Assembly: GCA_002309035.1 (NCBI GenBank)
Contig: DBWT01000043.1
Span: 8,519-29,097, forward strand
DNA from: Caryophanales bacterium UBA1231
GTDB taxonomy: Bacteria > Bacillota_I > Bacilli_A > ML615J-28 > CAG-313
Direction: 5' to 3'
Length of the DNA stretch: 20,579 bases
A program made the position numbers and the translations under genes. The notes beneath the pieces are model-generated. The model was given only the letters and a program-made list of their open reading frames with translations. It had not been told where the DNA came from and searched no databases. Shown here one piece after another: positions 12,491 through 20,579 of the stretch (its first letter is position 1; the number at the start of each line of letters is the position of its first letter).

Positions 12491-14986
12491 ATGAAGAAAA
12501 TAACTAAATTATTTATTGCTTTAGTTCTTGCTTTCATCGTTTTTGTAGGCGTTGGCTGTGGAAAAGATAATTCTTCAATTCGTGAAAACCCTACTCTTGC
12601 TGATGGTAATGAAGTATTTTATACAGTTTCTGAAGATAGTTATACATATTCAGTTACTAAACAAGAAATGTATGCATATTTAAAACATGAACGTGGTGCA
12701 AGTAGTTTAATTACTATGGTTGATAAATATTTATTAAGCCAAGAAAAGAACGCTGATGGTAAATCTTATTTAGAACTTGCAACTGATGAAGAAGTTAAAA
12801 AATTCATCGATAGTGAAGTATATGGTAGTGATAAAGATTCTTTAACTGCTGAAGAAAAAGCTGAAAAAGAAGCTAAATTCTTAGAATCATTCCGTAATAA
12901 TTTTGATTGCTTCGATGATAATATTTATGGCGAAACAATTCTTAATCGTTATAAAATTACTGTAGCTCAAAAGTTATATGCTAAAGATGCTTTACAAAAA
13001 GAATATGCTGATAAGATGGCTAAATATGAAGATGAAACTAACACAGAAGTTACTTCTCCATATTTCAGTGATACACAATATGCTGGCGTTTATGATAAGA
13101 AAGATGAAAATCAATCTACATTTAATGCTATCATTGTTCCATTCACAACACAAAAATCTGCTTTAGCTGCTAAAGAAAGTGTTGGCGAATTAAATTCTAA
13201 AGATGCATTCATTAATCTTTATAAAGTTGTTTATGGTTATAAATACACTGATGAATCAGTATTTGCTTTAAAAGAAGCTGATATTAATGCAACTGTTCTT
13301 GCAAAATTAAATGCTTTAGAAGATGGCAAAGGAACTGATACTCCAATTGAAGTTAATGATGGTCAATTATTTGTTTATGTATATCGTATTAATGGTGATG
13401 TTAAAACTAAATTCGCTGATTTAGACGATGATGCAAAAGAAGCAATTAAAGCAAAAGATTCTGCTTTCACTAAAGAATTATTAGATAATGCTTTAACTAC
13501 TACATATATTTCAACTAAGATTGTTGAATTACGTGCTAGTAAGAATCTTGCAATTTATGATGATGTATTAGAATTTGCATATTCAAGTGCTATTGCTAAT
13601 TATGGTACATATACAGAAAATACTGAAAAGAAAGATTATGTAGCTTCAGTTGATGGTAAAGAATTCGCCACAAGTGAATTATTTGATCAAATGGTTGCTG
13701 ATGCTAAATACAAAAATCTCCAACAAATCATCACTAACAAACGTTTAGTTAAGAATCCTAAATTCAATTCATTCTTAGTTAATGGTGCTTTAACAGAAGA
13801 AAAAGCAACTGAACTTGAAAACAAATTAACTGAAGAAAAGAAGAATTTCAATGATGGTACTTACAAGACTTATGGATATGATCCAGCTCTTGTTACTTGG
13901 AAGACTTTCTTAGAAGGAACATATGGAATTTCAAGTGATGAAGAATATAAAGATGTTGTATTAGTAAGTGATGTTATTGCTGCCTACAAGAAGACAGTTA
14001 ATCCATTAGAACAATATACTGAATCAACTGATGAAGATGGTAAGAAGACTTACACATTTAGTGCTGATGATACTCATCCTTATTGGAATAAGATTAATGC
14101 TGCTATGAATGAAGCAAGTGCTGAATATTTCAACGTTACTGGAGTTCATGCTTTAGTATCACTTTATGATGATGTATTTAGTTATGCAAATAACGCAACT
14201 CAAATCGATCCAACAGTTGAAGGTAACTGGACAGTTGAACAAATTAATGGTGCTAGAGAATTAACTCGTGAAGTTGTTGATTACCTTGTTGTAGAAAATG
14301 GTACTTATGCTAAAAAGCTTGATAAATTAGTTGAAGCTTATAAGAGTGCTCCGCTAGTTGAAGGAACTCCATTAAGTACATTTGCTTATGGTGCTGATAA
14401 ATCAATCAATTTATCACATTATAAAGCTTTAGGCTTAACTTTAATTTGGCAAAACTTAGGTACATTCTCAAATGGTTCTATGGTTGAACAATTTAATAGT
14501 GTATGTAAGGTTGTTTATGACTATATTTATGATAAAGAAAATAGTCCAATTAAGGCTTTAGATGATGCTGATGAAGTTGGTTATGGTGACGATATGTTCA
14601 TCACTTATAGAAAAAATGGTGAAGACATTACTGTATCAAGAATTCCAACTAAATTTGGTTACCATGCATTTGTAGAAACTGCAACTACTAAACGTACAAA
14701 TCTTGAAGAAGAAGATAGCGGACTTGTTCGTTATGTTCCTACTTTAGAAGAAATTCAAAAGAACGCTAGCGGTCAAACAGTTTCATCTAAAGTTAAGACA
14801 GCTATTTCTACTTACTATAATGCTTATTCAAGTGAATTAAGTGGTGATTATTTCTATCAAATCTTACTTAATAATGAATTAAAGAACTTAGTAAGTGATG
14901 AAAACTTCAAGACTTATATCGATAATTATAACGAAAATATCTTTAATAATTGTTTCAAAAAGATTACTAAAGATTTTATGAATTAA
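12491..14986 (+). CDS. Parvulin/SurA-like lipoprotein, paralogue of the preceding gene
   Basis: An 831-residue protein with a lipoprotein signal peptide (MKKITKLFIALVLAFIVFVG, then VGCGKD, acylated Cys23). It is parallel to the upstream protein: YTYSVTKQEMYAYLKHERGA (51-70) with the shared SSLITM..K...... KNADGKSY block, a second module at about 383-500 (VASVDGKEFATSELFDQMV), and parvulin-like elements GVHALVSLYD (551-560), LGTFSNGSMVEQF (656-668) and TKFGYHAFVE (720-729). A second KFADLDDDAKEAI segment (308-319) resembles the C-terminal strand-helix of a PrsA domain. It starts 13 bp after the upstream stop, with AAGGAGGGAG (12476-12485) overlapping that stop, so the two are co-translated. 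The products probably act together outside the membrane. The fold assignment is confident, the catalytic activity is not. Confidence 0.78.
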   Translation: MKKITKLFIALVLAFIVFVGVGCGKDNSSIRENPTLADGNEVFYTVSEDSYTYSVTKQEMYAYLKHERGASSLITMVDKYLLSQEKNADGKSYLELATDEEVKKFIDSEVYGSDKDSLTAEEKAEKEAKFLESFRNNFDCFDDNIYGETILNRYKITVAQKLYAKDALQKEYADKMAKYEDETNTEVTSPYFSDTQYAGVYDKKDENQSTFNAIIVPFTTQKSALAAKESVGELNSKDAFINLYKVVYGYKYTDESVFALKEADINATVLAKLNALEDGKGTDTPIEVNDGQLFVYVYRINGDVKTKFADLDDDAKEAIKAKDSAFTKELLDNALTTTYISTKIVELRASKNLAIYDDVLEFAYSSAIANYGTYTENTEKKDYVASVDGKEFATSELFDQMVADAKYKNLQQIITNKRLVKNPKFNSFLVNGALTEEKATELENKLTEEKKNFNDGTYKTYGYDPALVTWKTFLEGTYGISSDEEYKDVVLVSDVIAAYKKTVNPLEQYTESTDEDGKKTYTFSADDTHPYWNKINAAMNEASAEYFNVTGVHALVSLYDDVFSYANNATQIDPTVEGNWTVEQINGARELTREVVDYLVVENGTYAKKLDKLVEAYKSAPLVEGTPLSTFAYGADKSINLSHYKALGLTLIWQNLGTFSNGSMVEQFNSVCKVVYDYIYDKENSPIKALDDADEVGYGDDMFITYRKNGEDITVSRIPTKFGYHAFVETATTKRTNLEEEDSGLVRYVPTLEEIQKNASGQTVSSKVKTAISTYYNAYSSELSGDYFYQILLNNELKNLVSDENFKTYIDNYNENIFNNCFKKITKDFMN

Positions 14987-14991
14987 AATAT

Positions 14992-15026
14992 TAAGGTTGG
15001 ATTTATCCAACCTTATATTTTCATTT
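14992..15026 (+). terminator. Terminator of the foldase-like operon
   Basis: A perfect 9-bp stem TAAGGTTGG (14992-15000) / CCAACCTTA (15007-15015) has an ATTTAT loop and an interrupted T-tract (TATTTTCATTTT). It starts 6 bp after the stop codon. The tail runs into the next promoter's -35 box. Confidence 0.85.
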
Positions 15027-15053
15027 TACAAATCATTATAAATTTTGTATAAT
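15025..15053 (+). promoter_or_regulatory. Promoter of the walJ-rlmH-uvrB-mnmA-recD2 operon
   Basis: TTTACA (15025-15030), a 17-bp spacer and a consensus TATAAT (15048-15053). No other clear promoter is seen before recD2, so the five genes are probably one transcript. Confidence 0.85.
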
Positions 15054-15090
15054 AATATATAATATTTTATTGCGTAAGAAAGGAGATATT

Positions 15091-15864
15091 ATGAAATTTT
15101 GTGTCTTAGGTAGTGGCTCTAGTGGCAATATGACTTATATTGAAGCTGGTAATACTAAACTTTTGATTGATTGTGGTTTATCACTAAATGATGCTTGTAA
15201 AAGAGCACCTAATCTTGATATAAGAAATGTTAGTGCTGTATTCATCACTCATGAACATACTGACCACGTTTCCTTTCTTCCAACCTTTATTAAGAAAACT
15301 GGGGCAACTGTTTATATCAACAAAAAAACATTTGATGCCTTACATCCAAACATTCGTGATGGACTAGTAGGGGCGAAGATTGCTTTCATTGAAGGTGATA
15401 GTTGTTATAAAATTGGTGATGTGGACATATGTACATGTACATTATTACATGATTCTGCCAATAATTTTGGTTACATCGTTAGATATAAAAATAACCAAGT
15501 AGGCACATTTACTGATACCGGTATTTTCCCAACTCGTTATAAACATTTAATTGGTGAACTTGATGCTCTCCTTATTGAAGCAAATCATAATATAGAATTA
15601 TTACAAAATAGTCACCGACCATATTTAGTGATAAATAGAACATTATCTTCAACTGGTCATATATCTAATAAAGCATGTTTTGATCTTTTAAAAGAGACAT
15701 TAACAAAAAGAACTAAATATGTAATATTAGGTCATGTTAGTAATGACTGCAATAACGATGAATGTATAAAAGAAGAAATCATTGATAAATTTAAAGATAG
15801 TGGAATTAAGTTTATTATTGCTAGAAGAAATGTGGCAACTGAAGAGGTAATATTAGATGATTAA
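15091..15864 (+). CDS. walJ: MBL-fold metallohydrolase WalJ/YycJ
   Basis: A 257-residue metallo-beta-lactamase-fold protein of the YycJ/WalJ type, a predicted cytoplasmic nuclease or phosphodiesterase; WalJ has been linked to DNA end processing and replication/cell-wall coordination. Metal ligands are visible: HEHTDH (54-59), a later His in LLHDS, Asp in TFTDTG, and His in TGHIS and LGHVS. The N-terminus MKFCVLGSGSSGNMTYIEAG is the family's hallmark. The ATG at 15091 is chosen because AAAGGAG (15079-15085) lies 5 bases before it; a TTG at 15070 would place that site inside the gene. Unlike in Bacillus, walR/walK/walH/walI are not beside it. It overlaps rlmH by 8 bp, as in many Bacillota where rlmH lies near walJ. 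Confidence 0.93.
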   Translation: MKFCVLGSGSSGNMTYIEAGNTKLLIDCGLSLNDACKRAPNLDIRNVSAVFITHEHTDHVSFLPTFIKKTGATVYINKKTFDALHPNIRDGLVGAKIAFIEGDSCYKIGDVDICTCTLLHDSANNFGYIVRYKNNQVGTFTDTGIFPTRYKHLIGELDALLIEANHNIELLQNSHRPYLVINRTLSSTGHISNKACFDLLKETLTKRTKYVILGHVSNDCNNDECIKEEIIDKFKDSGIKFIIARRNVATEEVILDD

Positions 15865-16321
15865 TATCAAATTAATAGTCATTGGCAAAATAAAAGAAGA
15901 TTACCTTAATGATGCCATAAATGAATATTTAAAACGTATTAAACCAATGGCAAATTTATCTTTAATAGAATTAAAAGAATATACTAATTTTGAACAAAAT
16001 CGTAATTTAAAAGAAGAAAGTAAATTAATATTAAATAATATAACTGATAATGATTTTGTGGTCACATTAGAAATCCTTGGTAAAGAATTAAGTAGTATTG
16101 AATTTAGTGAATATATTAATAATCATTATTTATATAATAATAAGAATCTAACATTTGTGATTGGTTCTAGTGATGGCATAGATGAAGATATCAAGAAAAG
16201 AAGTGATTATAAATTATCATTTTCTAAAATGACTTTTCCTCATCAATTAATGCGCGTTATCTTTTTAGAACAATTATATCGTGCTTTATCAATTATTAAT
16301 AACAAGAAATATCATAAATAA
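15857..16321 (+). CDS. rlmH: 23S rRNA (pseudouridine1915-N3)-methyltransferase RlmH
   Basis: A 154-residue SPOUT-class methyltransferase that methylates pseudouridine 1915 in helix 69 of 23S rRNA on the assembled 70S ribosome, using S-adenosylmethionine. The C-terminal trefoil-knot motifs are clear: TFVIGSSDGID (99-109, canonical FVIGGxxG with Ser-Ser here), SFSKMTFPHQLMRVIFLEQL (121-140) and the terminal YHK (152-154), the most conserved end of the family. The N-terminus MINIKLIVIGKIKEDY is also typical. Length matches (about 155-160). It starts inside walJ (8-bp overlap), so translation is coupled. The Ser-Ser substitution in the SAM loop is mild and should not abolish binding. Confidence 0.96.
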   Translation: MINIKLIVIGKIKEDYLNDAINEYLKRIKPMANLSLIELKEYTNFEQNRNLKEESKLILNNITDNDFVVTLEILGKELSSIEFSEYINNHYLYNNKNLTFVIGSSDGIDEDIKKRSDYKLSFSKMTFPHQLMRVIFLEQLYRALSIINNKKYHK

Positions 16322-16351
16322 AATAAATTATATAGAAAGGAGTCCCTAGTT

Positions 16352-18325
16352 ATGGCAGTATTTGATCTCGTCAGTAAATATTCACCAACTGGTGATCAAC
16401 CACAGGCAATAAAGAAATTATCAGATAATGTGAATGATGGTGTATATGCCCAAACATTACTGGGGGCAACTGGTACTGGTAAGACATTTACTATTGCGAA
16501 TGTTATAAAAAATACTGGCAAAAAAACTTTAGTTCTTGCCCACAATAAAACTCTTGCTGGACAACTTTATAGTGAACTTAAAAGTTTCTTTCCGAATAAT
16601 CATGTAGAATATTTCATTAGTTATTATGATTATTATCAACCAGAAGCATATGTTGCATCAAAAGATTTATATATAGAAAAGGATGCATCAATCAATGATG
16701 ATATCGACCAAATGCGTCATAGTGCTGTATCAAGTTTACTTTCATATGATGATGTAATAGTTGTTGCATCGGTATCATGCATATATGGTATTGGTGATCC
16801 TGATGATTATAAAGAAAAGATGTTAGTTTTAAAAGAAGGAATGACAATTGACCGTAAAACCCTTTTATTAAAACTTGTCGATATGCAATATAAAAGAAAT
16901 GATATTGAACATGTGCGTGGTACATTTAGAGTACGTGGTGATAATGTCGATATCTTTCCAACTTATACAAAAGAAGAAGGAATAAGATTAGAATTTTTTG
17001 ATGATGAACTCGAAAAAATTAAAATATTTGATTCAATTACTGGTAAAACAATATCCGAAAAAACAGTTATATCAATTAATCCAGCCACTTTGTTTGCGGT
17101 TGGTAATGAAAAGCTCGAAGAAGCAATACGCCGAATTGAAGAAGAATTAGAATCACAAATCAAATTCTTTAATGATAGAGGATTATTACTTGAAAAAGAA
17201 AGAATTGAAAAACGTACTAAATACGATATCGATATGTTAAAAGAAGTGGGATATTGTAGTGGGATTGAAAATTATTCAAGACATTTATCATTACGTGAAG
17301 AAGGAGAACGTCCTTATACATTAATTGATTTTTTTGGTGATGACTGGCTCCTTGTGATTGATGAAAGTCATGTTACGATTCCTCAGTTACATGGTATGTA
17401 TAATGGTGATAGAAGCCGTAAATTAGCCTTAGTTGAGAATGGATTTCGTTTGCCATCAGCCCTCGATAATCGTCCTCTAACATTCGAAGAATTTACGTCA
17501 TTAATTAGACAAGTGATATTTGTAAGTGCAACACCGGGGAAATATGAGCTTGATTTTGGCGAAATAACTGAACAAATCATTCGTCCAACTGGACTTTTAG
17601 ACCCCCTTGTCGAAGTACGCCCAATTACTGGTCAAATCGATGATTTAATTAAAGAAATAAGGGTTCGTAGCGCTAGATCGGAACGTGTTTTAGTCCTCAC
17701 TCTTACAATCCAAATGGCAGAAGACTTAACGAAATATTTAAAAGATTTAAATATAAAAGTTAATTATTTACATAGTGAAATTAAATCATTAGAGCGCTTA
17801 GAAGTAATAAGAAATTTAAGGCAAGGTAAACATGATGTATTAGTTGGTATTAACCTTTTACGTGAAGGATTAGATATCCCCGAAGTATCATTAATAGCGA
17901 TTCTTGATGCCGACAAAGAAGGATTCTTAAGGAGCGGTACATCATTAATACAAATCATTGGTCGTGCTGCTCGTAATCAAAATGGAAAAGTTATAATGTA
18001 CGCCGATAACGTAACTGATTCAATGAATTATGCAATATCAGAAACAAATAGACGTCGTAAAATTCAAAATGATTACAACATTAGTCACTTTATTACACCA
18101 AAAACTATTTATAAAGAAATTGGTGAAGCATTAGTTGTGACTAAAGAAGCTAGTGATAAAGAAGAAGTTCTTGATTATCAAGAATTTATGAATTTAAGTA
18201 AGATAGAAAAGAAGAATTTCATTGAAAAATTAGAAAAGGAAATGCGCGAAGCTGCTCGTAAATTAAATTTCGAAGAAGCAATGAGTCTTCGTGATATTAT
18301 TATTGAAATAAAAGCAAGTATGTAA
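16352..18325 (+). CDS. uvrB: UvrABC excision nuclease subunit B
   Basis: The damage-verifying helicase-like subunit of nucleotide excision repair; it receives damaged DNA from UvrA, inserts a beta-hairpin between the strands and recruits UvrC. It has 657 residues, the usual size. Landmarks are Walker A GATGTGKT (38-45), the hairpin [19 protein letters not shown] (91-109), DESH (337-340), SATPG (392-396), the motif VI segment QIIGRAARN, and the C-terminal UVR domain (about 622-657, [20 protein letters not shown]) that binds UvrC. All catalytic motifs are intact. GGAG is 10 bases before the ATG. uvrA is not next to it; mnmA follows by 30 bp. No SOS (LexA) box is seen in the 30-bp gap before it, which suggests it is driven by the operon promoter. 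Confidence 0.98.
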   Translation: MAVFDLVSKYSPTGDQPQAIKKLSDNVNDGVYAQTLLGATGTGKTFTIANVIKNTGKKTLVLAHNKTLAGQLYSELKSFFPNNHVEYFISYYDYYQPEAYVASKDLYIEKDASINDDIDQMRHSAVSSLLSYDDVIVVASVSCIYGIGDPDDYKEKMLVLKEGMTIDRKTLLLKLVDMQYKRNDIEHVRGTFRVRGDNVDIFPTYTKEEGIRLEFFDDELEKIKIFDSITGKTISEKTVISINPATLFAVGNEKLEEAIRRIEEELESQIKFFNDRGLLLEKERIEKRTKYDIDMLKEVGYCSGIENYSRHLSLREEGERPYTLIDFFGDDWLLVIDESHVTIPQLHGMYNGDRSRKLALVENGFRLPSALDNRPLTFEEFTSLIRQVIFVSATPGKYELDFGEITEQIIRPTGLLDPLVEVRPITGQIDDLIKEIRVRSARSERVLVLTLTIQMAEDLTKYLKDLNIKVNYLHSEIKSLERLEVIRNLRQGKHDVLVGINLLREGLDIPEVSLIAILDADKEGFLRSGTSLIQIIGRAARNQNGKVIMYADNVTDSMNYAISETNRRRKIQNDYNISHFITPKTIYKEIGEALVVTKEASDKEEVLDYQEFMNLSKIEKKNFIEKLEKEMREAARKLNFEEAMSLRDIIIEIKASM

Positions 18326-18355
18326 AAATAATATAATTTGGAAGGAGGCCCAATT

Positions 18356-19495
18356 ATGGAAAAGAAACCAAAAGTAGTAGTCGGTTTATCAGGTGGTGTT
18401 GATTCCGCGGTATCCGTTATTAAATTACAAGAATTAGGATATGAAGTTGAAGGCATGTTTATGCGTAACTGGGATTCATCACTAAACAATGATATTTTAG
18501 GTAATCCTCATACTATGGATGATGTATGTCCTCAAGAAGTTGATTATATGGATGCCCTTGCGACCGCAAATGAACTAGGAATCAAATTACATCGTATTGA
18601 TTTCGTTCAAGAATATTGGGATAATGTTTTTAATTATTTCTTGTCAGAATATAAGAAATTTAGAACTCCTAATCCAGATATATTATGTAATAAAGAAATC
18701 AAATTTAAATGTTTCTTAGATAAAGCAATGGAAATGGGTTTTGATTACATTGCGATGGGTCATTATGCTAGAATCACCCATGAAAATGGTAAAACTATTG
18801 TTTATAAAGGAATTGATAAAAATAAAGACCAAACTTATTTCTTATCACAATTATCACTAAAACAACTTGAAAAGGCCTTATTCCCAGTTGGTGATCTAAC
18901 AAAAAGTGAAGTACGTGAAATTGCATCTAAACATAATTTAAAAATCGCGAAGAAGAAAGATTCAACTGGTGTATGCTTTATTGGCGAAAGAAATTTCAAA
19001 CAGTTTTTAGAAAATTATTTGCCGGCTCAACCTGGTAATATGGAATTACTTGATGGTACAGTTGTTGGGCGCCATGACGGACTTATGTATTACACAATTG
19101 GACAGCGCCATGGCCTAAAATTAGGTGGTGAAGGTGACGCTTGGTACGTTTTAGGAAAAGATGTTAGTCGTAATGTTTTAATCGTTGGTCGTGGAAGTGA
19201 TCAAGAATATTTATATTCAAATAGATGTATTGTTAGTGGCATTAACTGGATTGGTGAAGAATTTCCTCATGATGAAGATTATTATTTAGATATTGCGGTG
19301 AAATTTAGATATCGATCAAATGATGTTAAATGTAAAATCCATTATATTGATAATGATAAAATAGAAATCTTATACCCTGATTGTTTTAAATCAGTAACAC
19401 CAGGACAAGCAGCTGTCTTTTATGATGGTGAACGCTTATTAGGTGGGGCCACAATTGATGAAGTTTATATGGATAGTGAAAAGAGGAGATACTAA
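18356..19495 (+). CDS. mnmA: tRNA-specific 2-thiouridylase MnmA
   Basis: Thiolates the wobble uridine at position 34 of Lys, Glu and Gln tRNAs to 2-thiouridine, using ATP and a persulfide relay. It has 379 residues. Motifs are PP-loop SGGVDS (12-17), MRNWDSS (37-42), the TPNPDILCNKEIKFK segment with first catalytic Cys111, GHYARI (135-140), DQTYFLSQL (158-166), and STGVCFIGERNFKQFL with second catalytic Cys207, followed by the beta-barrel domains (GLMYYTIGQRHGL). The ATG at 18356 is preferred: AAGGAGG (18342-18348) lies 7 bases before it, while a TTG at 18338 would include the ribosome site. Both active-site Cys are present, so it should be active. recD2 begins 2 bp after its stop. Confidence 0.97.
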   Translation: MEKKPKVVVGLSGGVDSAVSVIKLQELGYEVEGMFMRNWDSSLNNDILGNPHTMDDVCPQEVDYMDALATANELGIKLHRIDFVQEYWDNVFNYFLSEYKKFRTPNPDILCNKEIKFKCFLDKAMEMGFDYIAMGHYARITHENGKTIVYKGIDKNKDQTYFLSQLSLKQLEKALFPVGDLTKSEVREIASKHNLKIAKKKDSTGVCFIGERNFKQFLENYLPAQPGNMELLDGTVVGRHDGLMYYTIGQRHGLKLGGEGDAWYVLGKDVSRNVLIVGRGSDQEYLYSNRCIVSGINWIGEEFPHDEDYYLDIAVKFRYRSNDVKCKIHYIDNDKIEILYPDCFKSVTPGQAAVFYDGERLLGGATIDEVYMDSEKRRY

Positions 19496-19497
19496 TA

Positions 19498-20579
19498 ATG
19501 GAAAAGATTATTGGCTCTATCCAAAGAGTCATCTTTAGTAATAAAGATAATTCTTATGCCGTAGTATCTTTAAAACTGGATTATGATTCTAAAGAAATGA
19601 AAAAAATCCAAAATTTATTAATTACTAATTTATTAACGGTAACTTGTTATTACGACCGCTTACCAGTTAAAGATGAAGAATATATTTATTTTGGGGATTT
19701 TGTGGATACTAAATATGGAATGCAATTTAAAGCCGAATCTTTTTCCAGACCGAATGCCGATACTTTAGAAAGTGTTGTAACATATTTATCAAGTGACTTT
19801 TTTCCAGGCGTTGGAAAAGCCCTTGCCAAAAAGATATATGATACATTAGGAAACACTTGTCTTGATATCATAAGAAATGATAAAAAGGCTTTAGATAAAG
19901 TCACAGGCTTAAGTAAAGATGTTAAAAAAACAATTTATGATACATTAGTTCAAAATGAAGAAAAAGAGCGCCTAACATTATCATTTGTGGGAATTGGTTT
20001 TACCATGGCAATGGCCAAAAGAATCGTTGCGACATTACCACCAAAAGATGCTAATATGGCATTAAAAAATCCTTATTTATTAATTGAAAAAATTGAAGGA
20101 ATAGGTTTTTTAAAAGCAGATATTATTGCAAAAAATATTGGTATTGAAGATAATAATCCTTTACGCGTAAAAGCTTGTATAATTTATACAGTTAATCATT
20201 ATAGTTATAATAGTGGAAATTCTTATATTGAAAAAGAATTTTTAATTCAAGAAGTAAAAAAGATTTTAAACCGTGATAAAGATGTTGTTAGTAGTGATGA
20301 TTTAGCAGAAATGATTGATGAATTAATCATGGATGGTAAATTAATAAAAGATGATGAAAATAATATTTATGATATTAATATTCATCATGCAGAAGAAAAA
20401 CTAGCTGTTAATATCGTATCAAGAATTAAAGCTGAACCAATTACAACATTTAAGGATGAAGATATCAAAAGTGCTTTAGAAAAAGTAAAACAAAATAATA
20501 AAATTATTTATAGCGAGTTACAAGAAAAAGCCATTATTACTGCATTAAAAGAAAATATAATGATTATTACTGGTGGACC
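19498..20579 (+). CDS. recD2: ATP-dependent RecD2-family helicase, N-terminal part
   Basis: A 5'-3' superfamily 1 DNA helicase of the RecD2 (RecD-like without RecBC) family, involved in repair and replication-fork maintenance. The frame is open to the window end: 360 complete codons. The N-terminus MEKIIGSIQRVIFSNKDNSY with VVSLKL is the OB-like start typical of TIGR01448 proteins. Helix-hairpin-helix motifs follow: FPGVGKALAKKI (about 102-113) and IEGIGFLKADIIAKNIGI (about 200-217). The last visible residues IMIITGG(P) are the beginning of the Walker A motif (GGPGTGKT), so the helicase core lies outside. GAGGAG (19483-19488) is 9 bases before the ATG, and the start is 2 bp after mnmA, so it belongs to the same operon. 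Confidence 0.93.
   Translation, partial: MEKIIGSIQRVIFSNKDNSYAVVSLKLDYDSKEMKKIQNLLITNLLTVTCYYDRLPVKDEEYIYFGDFVDTKYGMQFKAESFSRPNADTLESVVTYLSSDFFPGVGKALAKKIYDTLGNTCLDIIRNDKKALDKVTGLSKDVKKTIYDTLVQNEEKERLTLSFVGIGFTMAMAKRIVATLPPKDANMALKNPYLLIEKIEGIGFLKADIIAKNIGIEDNNPLRVKACIIYTVNHYSYNSGNSYIEKEFLIQEVKKILNRDKDVVSSDDLAEMIDELIMDGKLIKDDENNIYDINIHHAEEKLAVNIVSRIKAEPITTFKDEDIKSALEKVKQNNKIIYSELQEKAIITALKENIMIITGG

Noticed and set aside
12978..13166. Plus-strand 62-codon frame inside the 831-aa lipoprotein gene
   Set aside because: It lies out of frame within a well supported gene and has no ribosome site or recognisable motif.
15070..15090. Upstream TTG start extending walJ by 7 residues
   Set aside because: The extension would translate the AAAGGAG ribosome site itself; the ATG at 15091 is ideally spaced and begins with the family's MKFCVLGSGSSGN.
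18338..18355. Upstream TTG start extending mnmA by 6 residues
   Set aside because: It would include the AAGGAGG ribosome site; ATG 18356 is correctly spaced and matches the usual N-terminus before SGGVDS.

Overview
The window is AT-rich chromosomal DNA from a low-G+C Gram-positive bacterium. The evidence is the gene set (F1Fo ATP synthase followed by a DUF1146 membrane protein, YhaM, WalJ/YycJ, RlmH, UvrB, MnmA, RecD2), strong AGGAGG-type ribosome sites, sigma-A-like promoters (TTGACA/TTTACA-17-TATAAT) and many hairpin/U-tract terminators. UGA is used as a stop (atpC and its neighbour), so the code is the standard one and not the Mycoplasma code. A lineage of Bacilli or a Mollicutes relative would fit, but the species cannot be read from the sequence.

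Layout. (1) 1-1366: the 3' end of the ATP synthase operon (atpD partial, atpC, small DUF1146 membrane protein), closed by a strong terminator. (2) 1367-3677: an accessory island with orphan terminator hairpins, a short decayed reading frame, and an intact AAA ATPase/DUF4143 gene whose promoter carries three 23-bp tandem units. (3) 3736-6234: a YwaF-type membrane protein converging on a lone, motif-less ABC ATPase homologue, with a YigZ/IMPACT protein upstream of the latter on the minus strand. (4) 6257-8898: a CCA-adding-enzyme homologue that has lost its catalytic acids, followed 10 bp later by the 3'-5' exoribonuclease YhaM. (5) 8899-9146: an apparent stand-alone small structured RNA with its own promoter and terminator. 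(6) 9175-15026: two large tandem extracytoplasmic parvulin/SurA-like (PrsA-type) proteins, one membrane-anchored and one a lipoprotein. (7) 15025-20579: a housekeeping operon walJ-rlmH-uvrB-mnmA-recD2 (the last one cut by the window end exactly at its Walker A motif).

How the parts may work together. Region 7 is a compact DNA/RNA maintenance operon (MBL nuclease, 23S rRNA methylation, nucleotide excision repair, tRNA thiolation, helicase). Region 4 couples a probable non-catalytic tRNA-binding protein with an RNA 3'-exonuclease. The small RNA in region 5 exposes a UCCCCUA apical loop. An 11-nt stretch spanning that loop is perfectly complementary to the apical loop of a hairpin at the expected 5' end of the ywaF-like mRNA 5 kb away, which suggests an sRNA-target pair. 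The best candidates for something undescribed are this RNA/leader pair, the pseudo-CCA/YhaM pair, the motif-less ABC ATPase, and the repeat-bearing promoter of the AAA ATPase.
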